The notes under the pieces: model-generated
What the model was told of the DNA's origin: nothing
Databases searched by the model: none
The model's input: the letters and a program-made list of their open reading frames with translations, nothing else
Shown here: positions 1 through 8,937 of the stretch, piece by piece
Layout: each line of letters begins with the position of its first letter
Numbering within the stretch: position 1 is the first letter of the stretch
Translations under genes and position numbers: made by a program
NCBI GenBank assembly: GCA_034440595.1
Contig: JAWXCH010000147.1
Location: 1-17,715 of the forward strand
Origin: JAWXCH01 sp034440595
GTDB lineage: Bacteria; Planctomycetota; Planctomycetia; Pirellulales; JALHPA01
Direction: 5' to 3'
Length of the DNA: 17,715 nt

Positions 1-3000
1 GCTCCCAAGTCGTGGAAAGAAGCACAATCCGACGGAGAGCGCTGGCGTTGGGCGTTAACCCAGGCATCCGAAAGCGATGCGTCGCAATTGAACCGAGCAC
101 GCTGGGAACTGGCGCAGTACTTAGAGAGCCAGTTCGGTGTCCAAACGATGGCTCAGTATAGCTGGTTCTTTTCGCACCTGAACAATTCGGATGCCAAGCA
201 GGATGAAAGCGGTACGTATGCGCTGCATACGCTTAAGGACGATGAGACCATCGCGCGACTGGCCACCGGAATACGGCGTTTCAATCTTCCTGATGAATTC
301 AATTTTTTTCGCATTTATAAGGAACTCGCTGAAAACGACAAGGGGTTGTACAGCGATAGCTCGCTTCGGAAACTGGCAACGATCTATAGCAATCGCAGGC
401 AATATCCAACAGCGGCCGAATATCTGCACAAGCTCCTAAAGCGACAAACAGACCCGCAGGAGCGAAATAATGTTCAGCAGCAAATCGACCAGATTATCGG
501 CAACTGGGGACGATTTGAATCGACGATGTCGCAGCCCGCGGGCCAGGGGGCTACGGTCGATTTTCGTTTCCGCAACGGCAAGAAGGTTACCTTTGAAGCT
601 CACGCATTGAAAGTCGACAAGTTGCTGGAGGATGTCAAAGCTTACCTGAAGAACAGTCCGAAACAACTTGATTGGCAGAAAATCAACATCAGTGATATCG
701 GCTCGCGAATAGTCCAGCAAAATGAAAAGCAATATGTCGGCGAGCAAGTAGCCAAATGGGATCTGGACCTGACGCCGCGCGAGGCCCATTTTGATCGTCG
801 CATCACGGTGACCACTCCGTTGCAAAAGGGTGGCGCGTATCTCCTGAAGGCCACAATGGAGAATGGCAACACCAGTCAGATCATCATCTGGCTGGACGAT
901 TTCGCAATCGTCAAGAAACCCCTAGAAGGCGAAACGTACTATTATGTCGCCGACGCCGTCACCGGCGCTCCGGTGGCGAAGGCGAATGTGGAGTTCTTCG
1001 GCTATTCGGTTCGTTATGACAACAACGGAGTTAGACAAAAAATCGACGTCGATACCAAGAACTTCGCCGAGTCCACCGATCCAAACGGGCAATTGTTCTT
1101 CAAATCCCCAGATGCACAAAATAGAGGAAACTGGAACTGGCTGATAACTGCTCGTGATGCGACAGGGCGATCAGCCTATCTCGGCTTTTCGCACATGTGG
1201 AATGCGAATCGCCACGATGCGGAATACAACCAAGTCAAAGTCTTCACCATTACCGATCGACCGGTCTATCGCCCCGATCAAAAAGTAAAATTCAAGTTCT
1301 GGATTCGCCGCGCGCAGTACGATCAGGCAGATACTTCCGAATTTGCCAATCAGAATTTTACAGTGGAGATTCATAACCCGCTGCAAGAGAAAGTTCTGAC
1401 CAAGGGTTTTACCACCGACGCCTACGGCGGTATTGATGGGGAATTTCAACTCCCTGCCGATGCCAAGCTCGGTGCTTATCAGATTTTTGTCGTCAACCAC
1501 GGAGGCGGCAGTTTCCGCGTTGAAGAATACAAGAAGCCAGAATACGAAGTCACCGTCGATGCGCCGACCAAGCCAGTCATGCTCGGTGAAAAAATCAAGG
1601 CCACGATCAAGGCCAAGTACTTCTTTGGCGCACCGGTCACCAGCGCCACCGTAAAGTACAAGATCTCTCGCAGCAGCTATTCGGAGCGCTGGTTCCCAGT
1701 TGGGCGCTGGGATTGGCTCTACGGCAAAGGCTACTGGTGGTTCGGCTGTGACTACGACTGGTATCCTGGCTGGTCCGACTGGGGCTGCCGTCGGCCAACT
1801 CCCTGGTGGTGGTACGGTGGCCCGCAGGATCCCCCAGAAATTGTCGCCGAACGCCAGGTTGAAATTGGCGAGGATGGCACCGTTTCCGTCGAAATCGACA
1901 CCGCTATCGCCAAGCTGATTCATGGAGATGAAGACCACCAGTACACGATCACTGCCGAAGTGGTGGACGAGTCGCGGCGTACCATCGTCGGAACAGGCAA
2001 TGTCCTGGTCGCGCGAGAGCCGTTTCGGGTCACGACCTGGGTCGACCGCGGCTACTACCGCATTGGCGACACGGTCCTGGCCGGTTTTTCGGCTTTTACG
2101 TTGGACCGCAAACCGGTTCGCGGCACCGGAACCGTCGATCTGCTGCAAATCACTTATAAAGATAACAAGCCCGTCGAGACCTCCGTTCGCAAATGGGATC
2201 TCAATACCGACGATCAGGGCCAAGCCAAATTGCAACTCGTTGCATCGGAACCCGGTCAGTTCCGACTTTCGTATAAGCTCAAAGACGACGCCGGGCACAC
2301 AATCGAAGGGGGTTACCTCTTTACAATCATTGGCGACGGCTTTAACAGCGGCGATTTCCGCTTCAATCAATTAGAGCTAATTCCCGACAAGGCCGAATAC
2401 AAGCCGGGCGAAACGCTCAACTTGCAGGTCAACGCCGATCGTCGCAATAGCACCGTGCTACTATTCGTGCGGCCATCCAATGGCGTCTATCTGCGACCCA
2501 AAGTTGTACAACTCAAGGGAAAGAGCTTTGTCGACGAGATTGCTATCATCAAAAAGGACATGCCCAACTTCTTTATCGAGGCGATCACTATTTCCGGCGG
2601 GCGACTCTTTACCGAGACCAAGGAGATCATCGTCCCTCCTGAAAAGCGGATCCTGGATGTTGTGGTGACTCCCTCGGCAGAGAAGTACAAGCCGGGTGAA
2701 AAGTCGACCATCAAAGTCAAGCTCACCGACATCGACGGTAAGCCGTTTGTCGGCTCCACTGTGGTCGCCATCTACGACAAGAGCGTCGAGTACATTTCCG
2801 GCGGCTCCAATGTCCAGGACATTAAGGAGTTCTTCTGGAACTGGCGGCGCAGCCATTCGCCGAACACCGAGTCCACGCTCGGGCGATACTTTGGCAATCT
2901 GGTCGCGAATCAGTCGCAATGGATGGAAAATCTTGGCATCTTTGGTGAGACGGCGGTAGAGGAGACAGACGATGGCGGCAGAGTGAACAAGGCGAGGCCG

Positions 3001-5487
3001 CAGTCGGGCCGCGCTTCCAAATCTGAATTGTTCAGAGATGCTGTAGGTGGCGACTTTGCGGCGGATGCTGCCATGCCGGCTAGCGCGCCCATGGCAGCCG
3101 CCGAAGGTCTCTCGTCAATGAAAGAGAGCGGTGGTCCCGCCGGTGGCGAAGCCCCCGCACAAGTCCAACCGACCATTCGCAGCAACTTTGCCGACACCGC
3201 ACTTTGGGCTGCCGCGCTGACCACCAACGCCGACGGCGTTGCCGAGGTCACTCTCAACATGCCCGAGAATCTTACCACTTGGCGGGTCAAAGTCTGGGGC
3301 ATGGGGCACGGCACCCGAGTTGGGCAGGGAGAAACCGAGGTCATTACCACCAAGAATCTGATTGTCCGCATGCAGGCACCTCGGTTCTTTGTGGAAAAGG
3401 ACGAGGTGGTCCTTAGCGCCAACGTACACAACTACTTGAAAACCGCTAAGTCAGTGGAGGTCGTACTGGAGCTAGACGGCAATTGTCTCGCCGCCACATC
3501 TGGCGAGGCCGATGCGCTGAAGCGCACGATCGAAATCCCAGCCGGCGGCGAGAAACGTGTCGACTGGCGCGTTAAAGTGACGCACGACGGCCAGGCCGTT
3601 ATCCGTATGAGGGCGCTGACAGACGAGGAATCGGATGCCGTCGAGCAAAAGTATCCCGTGTACGTTCACGGTATGCTAAAGACCGAAAGCTTCTCTGGCG
3701 TCATCCGACCGAACGAAGCCACCGGCAAGATCGAGTTCACCGTTCCCGCCGAGCGCCGGCCCGATGAAACGCGTTTTGAGCTGCGATACTCGCCAACATT
3801 GGCCGGGGCAATGGTCGATGCGCTACCGTATCTGGCTGACTATCCTTATGGCTGCACCGAGCAAACTTTGAATCGTTTTGTTCCAACCGTCATCACGCAA
3901 AAGGTGCTAATCAACCTTGGTGTGGACCTGAAGCAGATTCAGGAAAAGCGAACCAATCTGAACGCTCAGGAGATCGGTGACGACGTCAAGCGCGCCGAGC
4001 GATGGAAGCGCTTTGATCGCAACCCGGTCTTCGACCAGCAAGAGCTAACTAAGATGGTCAAGGATGGCGTTCAGCGACTGACGGATATGCAAGTCAGCGA
4101 CGGTGGCTGGGGCTGGTTCAGCGGCTATCGCGAATATAGCAGCCCGCACACGACCGCTGTGGTCGTTCACGGGCTACAAATCGCCAAACAAAACGATGTC
4201 GCCATCGTCCCTGGAGTGATAGAGCGCGGAATAGAGTGGCTGAACAATTACCAGAACGAGCAGGTAGAGCTGCTAAATAACGCGCTGATCAAGGATGCGA
4301 AAGGTGAACCGAAGAAGCCATATAAGACTGCTGCGGACAACCTCGATGCACTGGTCTACATGGTCTTGGCGGATGCGGACATTAAAAACCAGCAGATGCT
4401 GGACTACCTCTATCGTGACCGGGTTGGTCTGGCCGTGTATGCCAAAGCGACTTTCGGCCTGGCCCTGCACAAGCAGGCCGAAAAAGAGAAGCTCGATATG
4501 ATTCTCAGGAACATCGAGCAGTTCGTGGTGCAAGACAAAGAAAATCAGACTGCGTATTTGAAGCTGCCAGCGGACAATTACTGGTGGAATTGGTACGGCA
4601 GCGAGATTGAAGCCAATGCTTTCTATCTCAAGCTACTGAGCAAGACCGACCCACAAAGCAAGGTGGCCAGTGGGCTGGTCAAGTACCTGCTGAACAACCG
4701 CAAGCACGCGACTTACTGGAATAGTACGCGCGACACGGCCTATTGCATTGAGGCGATGGCCGACTATCTCAAAGCCAGCGGCGAAGACAAGCCAGACCTG
4801 ACTCTGCAAATCATGGTGGATGGCAAACTGAACAAGGAGGTCAAGATCACCGCGGCGGACCTCTTTACGTTTGACAACAAGCTGGTGCTCGAGGGAGATG
4901 CCTTGAAAACCGGCAAGCATACCATTGAAATAAAACGCAGTGGCACCGGCCCGGTGTATTACAATGCCTATCTCACGAACTTTACGCTGGAAGACGACAT
5001 CAAGCGCGCTGGCCTGGAAGTTCGCGTCAATCGTAAGATTTACAAGCTGATACCGACCGATAAAAAGGCCGATGTACGAGGCTCGCGCGGGCAAGCAGTT
5101 GGCCAGAAGGTTGAGAAGTTCGAGCGTGAAGAGCTAGTTAATCTGGCGACACTCAAGAGCGGCGATCTGGTCGAGGTCGAACTGGAGATCGACTCCAAAA
5201 ACGATTATGAGTACCTCATTTTTGAGGATATGAAGGCCGCTGGATTTGAAGCGTTCGACTTGCAAAGTGGGTACAACTCCAACAGTCTGGGGGCCTACAT
5301 GGAACTGCGTGACAATCGCGTGGCGTTCTTTGTCCGAGCACTACCACGTGGCAAGAGCAGCGTCAGCTACCGGTTGCGTGCCGAAATCCCTGGTAAGTTT
5401 AGCGCACTACCAACGCGGGCCTATGCGATGTACGCACCGGAACTGAAAGGAAACAGCGACGAGATCAAGCTCAAGATTGTGGACTGA
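1..5487 (+). CDS. Alpha-2-macroglobulin family protein (5' partial)
   Basis: The reading frame is open from base 1, so the start and any signal peptide lie upstream; the TTG at 88 is only an internal codon. About 1,828 residues are visible. The order of parts is: a TPR-like helical stretch (about 340-520); macroglobulin beta domains, with the MG2 hallmark TDRPVYRP near 1250-1275; a bait-domain-like region ending in an Ala/Gly/Pro-rich linker (about 2947-3180); the A2M core motifs DTALW (near 3193) and NLTTW (near 3270); the thioester motif GCTEQ (Cys codon 3853-3855); a helical thioester domain; and a C-terminal receptor-binding-like domain. Family members trap proteases: cleavage of a bait segment exposes a Cys-Gln thioester that links covalently to the attacker. 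In bacteria they sit in the periplasm or on the inner membrane. A Trp-rich insertion at 1690-1812 is unusual. No pbpC-like partner is visible downstream, and the upstream side cannot be seen. The family call is secure; the physiological target is unknown. Confidence 0.95.
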   Translation, partial: APKSWKEAQSDGERWRWALTQASESDASQLNRARWELAQYLESQFGVQTMAQYSWFFSHLNNSDAKQDESGTYALHTLKDDETIARLATGIRRFNLPDEFNFFRIYKELAENDKGLYSDSSLRKLATIYSNRRQYPTAAEYLHKLLKRQTDPQERNNVQQQIDQIIGNWGRFESTMSQPAGQGATVDFRFRNGKKVTFEAHALKVDKLLEDVKAYLKNSPKQLDWQKINISDIGSRIVQQNEKQYVGEQVAKWDLDLTPREAHFDRRITVTTPLQKGGAYLLKATMENGNTSQIIIWLDDFAIVKKPLEGETYYYVADAVTGAPVAKANVEFFGYSVRYDNNGVRQKIDVDTKNFAESTDPNGQLFFKSPDAQNRGNWNWLITARDATGRSAYLGFSHMWNANRHDAEYNQVKVFTITDRPVYRPDQKVKFKFWIRRAQYDQADTSEFANQNFTVEIHNPLQEKVLTKGFTTDAYGGIDGEFQLPADAKLGAYQIFVVNHGGGSFRVEEYKKPEYEVTVDAPTKPVMLGEKIKATIKAKYFFGAPVTSATVKYKISRSSYSERWFPVGRWDWLYGKGYWWFGCDYDWYPGWSDWGCRRPTPWWWYGGPQDPPEIVAERQVEIGEDGTVSVEIDTAIAKLIHGDEDHQYTITAEVVDESRRTIVGTGNVLVAREPFRVTTWVDRGYYRIGDTVLAGFSAFTLDRKPVRGTGTVDLLQITYKDNKPVETSVRKWDLNTDDQGQAKLQLVASEPGQFRLSYKLKDDAGHTIEGGYLFTIIGDGFNSGDFRFNQLELIPDKAEYKPGETLNLQVNADRRNSTVLLFVRPSNGVYLRPKVVQLKGKSFVDEIAIIKKDMPNFFIEAITISGGRLFTETKEIIVPPEKRILDVVVTPSAEKYKPGEKSTIKVKLTDIDGKPFVGSTVVAIYDKSVEYISGGSNVQDIKEFFWNWRRSHSPNTESTLGRYFGNLVANQSQWMENLGIFGETAVEETDDGGRVNKARPQSGRASKSELFRDAVGGDFAADAAMPASAPMAAAEGLSSMKESGGPAGGEAPAQVQPTIRSNFADTALWAAALTTNADGVAEVTLNMPENLTTWRVKVWGMGHGTRVGQGETEVITTKNLIVRMQAPRFFVEKDEVVLSANVHNYLKTAKSVEVVLELDGNCLAATSGEADALKRTIEIPAGGEKRVDWRVKVTHDGQAVIRMRALTDEESDAVEQKYPVYVHGMLKTESFSGVIRPNEATGKIEFTVPAERRPDETRFELRYSPTLAGAMVDALPYLADYPYGCTEQTLNRFVPTVITQKVLINLGVDLKQIQEKRTNLNAQEIGDDVKRAERWKRFDRNPVFDQQELTKMVKDGVQRLTDMQVSDGGWGWFSGYREYSSPHTTAVVVHGLQIAKQNDVAIVPGVIERGIEWLNNYQNEQVELLNNALIKDAKGEPKKPYKTAADNLDALVYMVLADADIKNQQMLDYLYRDRVGLAVYAKATFGLALHKQAEKEKLDMILRNIEQFVVQDKENQTAYLKLPADNYWWNWYGSEIEANAFYLKLLSKTDPQSKVASGLVKYLLNNRKHATYWNSTRDTAYCIEAMADYLKASGEDKPDLTLQIMVDGKLNKEVKITAADLFTFDNKLVLEGDALKTGKHTIEIKRSGTGPVYYNAYLTNFTLEDDIKRAGLEVRVNRKIYKLIPTDKKADVRGSRGQAVGQKVEKFEREELVNLATLKSGDLVEVELEIDSKNDYEYLIFEDMKAAGFEAFDLQSGYNSNSLGAYMELRDNRVAFFVRALPRGKSSVSYRLRAEIPGKFSALPTRAYAMYAPELKGNSDEIKLKIVD

Positions 5488-5489
5488 TC

Positions 5490-5664
5490 CGCCGTCATTC
5501 CCGCGCATGCGGGAATCCAGATAACGACGTTATGGTTCACGCGCTCCGCTGTCGCGTCGCGGCTAACATCGTTCGACCGTTAGTTCGATAGGCCGTCAAA
5601 CGCACGTTCTGGTACGTTCCACGCAACAGACGACTGGATTGCAAAGTTGTTGTAAGAATGGGAG
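5490..5664. repeat. Palindromic element, possibly MITE/REP-like, just downstream of the macroglobulin gene
   Basis: Starting a few bases after the macroglobulin stop codon, ATTCCCGC (5497-5504) and GCGGGAAT (5509-5516) form a perfect 8-bp stem with a GCAT loop, embedded in a CGTCATTCCCGC...CGGGAATCCAG context. This resembles the ATTCCC-N8-GGGAAT small repeats known from Neisseria and other bacteria. At 5634-5660, CTGGATT, 15 bases and GAATG look like a degraded inverted copy of that end, which would give an element of about 170 bp. A second palindrome, ATAACG-A-CGTTAT, lies at 5521-5533. The hairpin may also end macroglobulin transcription, but there is no T-run after it. The hairpin is certain; the element boundaries are inferred. 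Confidence 0.45.
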
Positions 5665-5713
5665 AGAAACGGTGTGCAAGCTCAAACGAAATGTGTGTTG
5701 CGTTGCACGTCCC

Positions 5714-5926
5714 CTACAAAACTTGATCGCGCTTTCGCTCGGTTAACATCTGATCGGCCAACGAAAATGCATACCGCACAATCGCCTCGTCGGGACCAAG
5801 ACCGGCATTGTTCCAGAGCGCGGAGGTGATCTTGCGGTTGGCGCGATACCGTTCCAGCTCGCCAGAGGCCAACAACCCATTCAGCGCATGCATGGCAAAT
5901 TGATCGCGAAGGTCAGTATCGGTCAT
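5714..5926 (-). CDS. Small hypothetical protein, 70 aa, phage-associated-family-like
   Basis: A short soluble protein with no signal peptide or membrane segment. The start is ATG at 5926, preceded by AGGAA six bases upstream (5933-5937), a better ribosome-binding site than most neighbours have. The N-terminus has the pattern LRDQFAMHALNGLL, and the C-terminus ends in YAFSLADQMLTER. This layout (LRDxFA...AL.GLL, then a Y..ADxML.ER helix) resembles small hypothetical proteins I recall from phages and bacterial chromosomes, whose function is unknown. It lies 75 bp downstream of the MATE exporter gene on the same strand, so co-transcription is possible. I do not recognise a function. The good ribosome-binding site and the helix-rich, non-random composition argue that it is real. 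Confidence 0.6.
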   Translation of the reverse strand: MTDTDLRDQFAMHALNGLLASGELERYRANRKITSALWNNAGLGPDEAIVRYAFSLADQMLTERKRDQVL

Positions 5927-5932
5927 TGTTAA

Positions 5933-5937
5933 TTCCT
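5933..5937 (-). promoter_or_regulatory. Ribosome-binding site of the 70-aa protein
   Basis: AGGAA on the minus strand, six bases before the ATG at 5926. It supports both the reality and the start of the small gene. Confidence 0.5.
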
Positions 5938-6001
5938 AGAAGAAGTTGCGATGATTGCGTCGCGATACACTAGCATAGCTCGCACTAGGCACCTACCCGT
6001 T

Positions 6002-7417
6002 TCAAACGATCGTCTTCTGCCACTTTCCGCGACGATAATGCAACAGAATCAGCGCGCAGCGCACACTCAGATCGGCGACCATGGCGTACCACGCACCGCG
6101 TACGCCCAGTCCAACGAGCGGCACCACGGTTCCGGTGATTGGCAAAACCATTTCGCTCCAGGCCAGACAATAGGCCAGTGGAATCCGCACCCCTAGCAAA
6201 CCGACAAACGTAATCACCAGCGGCCAGCGCGTGTCCCCTGCCCCGCGCAATGTGCCAATCAAGATCATCAGAATCGCCAATACCGGTTGTACGAACGCCA
6301 CGATTCGCACCAGCGACGCCGCCTCAATCGCGATGTTTTCTTGCTTCTCGTTGACAAACTGACTGGCCATCCAGTCGGAACCTAACAGCATCAACGTTGC
6401 CATACACGACATGAACACCACGGTCGTTATGCAGGCCACGGAAACGGCGTGGTTGGCCTTGCGCGGCTGATTCGCTCCAAGCAACTGACCAACCATCGTG
6501 GCAACAGCCACTTGAAACGCCAGCGCCGGCAAGTAGCCGATACTTTCGATCCGAATGGCCACGCCATGCGCCGCCACCTCAAAATTCCCCAGCGCGCTGA
6601 CGATCCGCACAAACCACAGATGACACGCGATCAGCGACAATGTATCCAGACCACCGGGGATCGAAATTCGCAAGATTCGCCGCACGAGGCTCCAATCGGG
6701 CAGTAAAAATCGCCGCTGAATCTGCAGGCCACTCCGGCCATTGAACAGCCGAACCACAATGACGAGCGTGCCAACCAGATAGCCGACGGTCGTTCCAATG
6801 GCCAAGCCGTCCCAGCCTAGCTCTGCAAACGGCCCGACACCTCGGACCAACACATAGCTGACCACCATGTCGACCACGTTGACTAGCACCATGGCCACCA
6901 CACCGGTTACCGTATCGCCAGCAGCACGCAACGTCGACACGCCAACCTGTTCGATCATCATCGCCGGAACAGCGGGCAGCAGAATCCACAAGTACCGCTG
7001 AACCAGATGACTCGTCTCATCGTCCAGCCCCAGCGCTTGACTCAGCAGCGGCGCAAAAACAGTCATCAACAGAACCGGTAGCAAACAGACAACGGCACCG
7101 AGCAGCACTGCTTGATTCAGAGTACGATGTGCGCCAGTCTGATCCTGCGCGCCGATAAACCGTGCAATGAGCGCCGCGGCACCAATCGACACCAGCGAAA
7201 ACATGCCGGTTAGCAGCCACAGCACGTACGATGTCTGTGTCATTGCCGCCAAGTACCGATCGCCGATCAAATAGTTACCGGTCAGCCAGATATCCGTAAA
7301 TCCAACCAGCATATCCAGCAGTTGTCCGACCAGCACCGGCCACGCCAGCACCAATAGCGGTCGCAACGCACCGGGCGAATTTAAGATCAGATTCGATGTT
7401 GTCCGATTTGCGGTCAC
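6002..7417 (-). CDS. MATE family multidrug/toxin efflux transporter
   Basis: A 471-residue, highly hydrophobic protein with about twelve membrane helices, arranged as two similar halves (two MatE domains) joined near the middle. The N-terminal half begins with a short polar stretch, followed by a helix ending in a GFTDIWLTG segment typical of the first MATE helix. The length matches the family (about 440-480). MATE proteins sit in the cytoplasmic membrane and expel drugs, dyes or metabolites in exchange for sodium ions or protons; the substrate cannot be read from this sequence. The start is GTG at 7417. No strong ribosome-binding site is visible, and upstream in-frame codons offer no ATG before a stop, so the start is moderately sure. 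A 213-nt gap separates it from the DUF1501 gene upstream, so it may have its own promoter. The 70-aa gene follows downstream. Confidence 0.93.
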   Translation of the reverse strand: MTANRTTSNLILNSPGALRPLLVLAWPVLVGQLLDMLVGFTDIWLTGNYLIGDRYLAAMTQTSYVLWLLTGMFSLVSIGAAALIARFIGAQDQTGAHRTLNQAVLLGAVVCLLPVLLMTVFAPLLSQALGLDDETSHLVQRYLWILLPAVPAMMIEQVGVSTLRAAGDTVTGVVAMVLVNVVDMVVSYVLVRGVGPFAELGWDGLAIGTTVGYLVGTLVIVVRLFNGRSGLQIQRRFLLPDWSLVRRILRISIPGGLDTLSLIACHLWFVRIVSALGNFEVAAHGVAIRIESIGYLPALAFQVAVATMVGQLLGANQPRKANHAVSVACITTVVFMSCMATLMLLGSDWMASQFVNEKQENIAIEAASLVRIVAFVQPVLAILMILIGTLRGAGDTRWPLVITFVGLLGVRIPLAYCLAWSEMVLPITGTVVPLVGLGVRGAWYAMVADLSVRCALILLHYRRGKWQKTIV

Positions 7418-7508
7418 AGGAACAATTGGCGAAACAGAATGGCAAGACGACAGACTATGGAACAGAGTCGTTCCAGGTCGATCATTCTAGAGTGAATTTC
7501 CCAAGCTG

Positions 7509-7536
7509 CTAGTGCATTGTGACGACTAGGCACTAG
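7509..7536. repeat. Inverted repeat between the DUF1501 and MATE genes
   Basis: CTAGTGC (7509-7515) and GCACTAG (7530-7536) are perfect 7-bp arms around a 14-nt loop. There is no T-run on either strand, so this is not a canonical terminator; it could be an operator upstream of the MATE gene. A similar CTAGTCC/GGACTAG repeat with the same loop length lies at 11674-11701. Chance occurrence is not excluded. Confidence 0.3.
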
Positions 7537-7630
7537 GGATGTATCACTGGCTCACTTAACGTGTGTGCCACTGAAATGGAAGAGAAGATCGCGACCAAAT
7601 GGTTCGATCGGTATTGCCACGTCTGCCTGC

Positions 7631-8899
7631 CTAAGAAAACAGTTCCTTAATGACCTTGCCGCTGTTGGCAATTTTCATCGGCCGTCCACTCTTGCTGGTG
7701 AAGGTCGTCTCCAATGAAATACCAACAGACTTGAGCACGCTGGCCATCAGGTCTTGCGAAGTATATGGCTCGGACTCTACCTCGGTGCCATCTGAGCTGG
7801 TCTTGCCAACGGTAATTCCTCGTTTGAAGCCGGCTCCTCCGACCACTGCGCTCCAACTTCTGGCCCAGTGATCGCGCCCGGCACCGCCGTTGATGCGTGG
7901 GGTGCGTCCGAATTCGCCAAGCCAAATGATCGCTACGTCGTCGATCATGCCGCGCTGCGTAAGATCCTCGATCAAGGCACTCATCGCCTTGTCTAGTTCG
8001 GGCAATTTCTGATTCTGCAACGTCGGAAAGATATTCCCGTGGTTGTCCCAGCCCCCCAGATCGACTTCGACAAACGGAACCCCCGTTTCAACCAGACGGC
8101 GCGCCATCAGGCAACCACGGCCAAACCCGCTATTGCCGTAGCGCTCGCGGACTTCAGACGGTTCTTGATTGACCTTAAACGCGGCCATCTGCTGGCTGGT
8201 CATCAGGTTCCAAGTTTTCTCAACCACTTTGACATGATCGACCGCCGCCGGGCCGCGACCTTGGCCGGCAAACTGGCTCTCCATACCGGCCAACATTTGC
8301 CGTCGTTCGCTAACGCGATTCATGTCCATTCCCATATTCAAGTTCCGCACATCGCCGTTGCTGTTGACGACAAACGGTGCCCAGGTCATGCCCAGAAATC
8401 CTGGTCCGACACTGCCACCACCCACGGCAACAAACGGCGGGATCTGGAGATTCTCGCGCTGTTCAGCCAGTTCATGGGCAATGACCGAACCGTAACTAGG
8501 ATGCTCGATGTTTGGATTGGGAACGTAACCGGTGTGCAGGTAATATCGCCCACGATTGTGATCCGCCTCGCGCGTGCTCAGCGAGCGGACAATCGATAGC
8601 TGATGCATCTGCTTGGCCAGCAGCGGCAGATGTTCGCAGATTTGCACCCCATCGGCACTAGTGCTGATTGGCTTGAACTGGCCGGCTGTCGGAGCACCCG
8701 GCTTCATGTCGAACATGTCGATCGTGCTCGGTCCGCCCCCCATCCACAGCAGGATGGCCGCCTTTTGGCGCTTTTGCAAAGTAGGCGTATTGGCTATGAG
8801 CGAGTTGGTAAACGCCGTGGCCGAACTGGCCATGAGCGAAGCTCCAGCCATGTGCTGCATAAAGTGGCGACGACTCATTCCAAACGGGACCAGATTCAT
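7631..8899 (-). CDS. DUF1501 domain-containing protein with Tat signal
   Basis: A 422-residue secreted protein of the DUF1501 family, which has an alkaline phosphatase/sulfatase-like fold and is greatly expanded in planctomycetes. The N-terminus carries a twin-arginine motif, SRRHFMQ, followed by an Ala/Ser-rich hydrophobic segment, indicating Tat export of a folded protein. Family motifs seen are WMGGGPSTIDMFD near the start, GGWDNHG in the middle, and GEFGRTPRINGGAGRDHW near the C-terminus; their Asp, His and Glu residues are candidate metal ligands. I place the start at ATG 8899 because GGAG at 8908-8911 is eight bases upstream; ATG 8905 is too close to it. The frame stays open to 8983, but that would overlap the preceding gene. 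It lies 38 bp downstream of the DUF1549/DUF1553 gene, so the two almost certainly form an operon. The substrate is unknown. Confidence 0.93.
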   Translation of the reverse strand: MNLVPFGMSRRHFMQHMAGASLMASSATAFTNSLIANTPTLQKRQKAAILLWMGGGPSTIDMFDMKPGAPTAGQFKPISTSADGVQICEHLPLLAKQMHQLSIVRSLSTREADHNRGRYYLHTGYVPNPNIEHPSYGSVIAHELAEQRENLQIPPFVAVGGGSVGPGFLGMTWAPFVVNSNGDVRNLNMGMDMNRVSERRQMLAGMESQFAGQGRGPAAVDHVKVVEKTWNLMTSQQMAAFKVNQEPSEVRERYGNSGFGRGCLMARRLVETGVPFVEVDLGGWDNHGNIFPTLQNQKLPELDKAMSALIEDLTQRGMIDDVAIIWLGEFGRTPRINGGAGRDHWARSWSAVVGGAGFKRGITVGKTSSDGTEVESEPYTSQDLMASVLKSVGISLETTFTSKSGRPMKIANSGKVIKELFS

Positions 8900-8907
8900 G
8901 CTCATTA

Positions 8908-8911
8908 CTCC
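8908..8911 (-). promoter_or_regulatory. Ribosome-binding site deciding the DUF1501 start
   Basis: GGAG on the minus strand, two bases before ATG 8905 and eight before ATG 8899. The spacing favours the 8899 start and removes overlap with the upstream stop at 8938. Confidence 0.5.
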
Positions 8912-8937
8912 AACTCGATCACAACAGTGCCTTACGA

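Noticed and set aside
1171..2370. A 399-codon open frame on the minus strand within the macroglobulin gene
   Set aside because: It lies antisense to a clear macroglobulin domain series, has no domain features and reads as codon-bias shadow of the real gene.
2910..3431. A 173-codon minus-strand frame, Ala/Ser/Pro-rich
   Set aside because: It is the antisense of the low-complexity linker and A2M core of the real gene; its composition follows from that.
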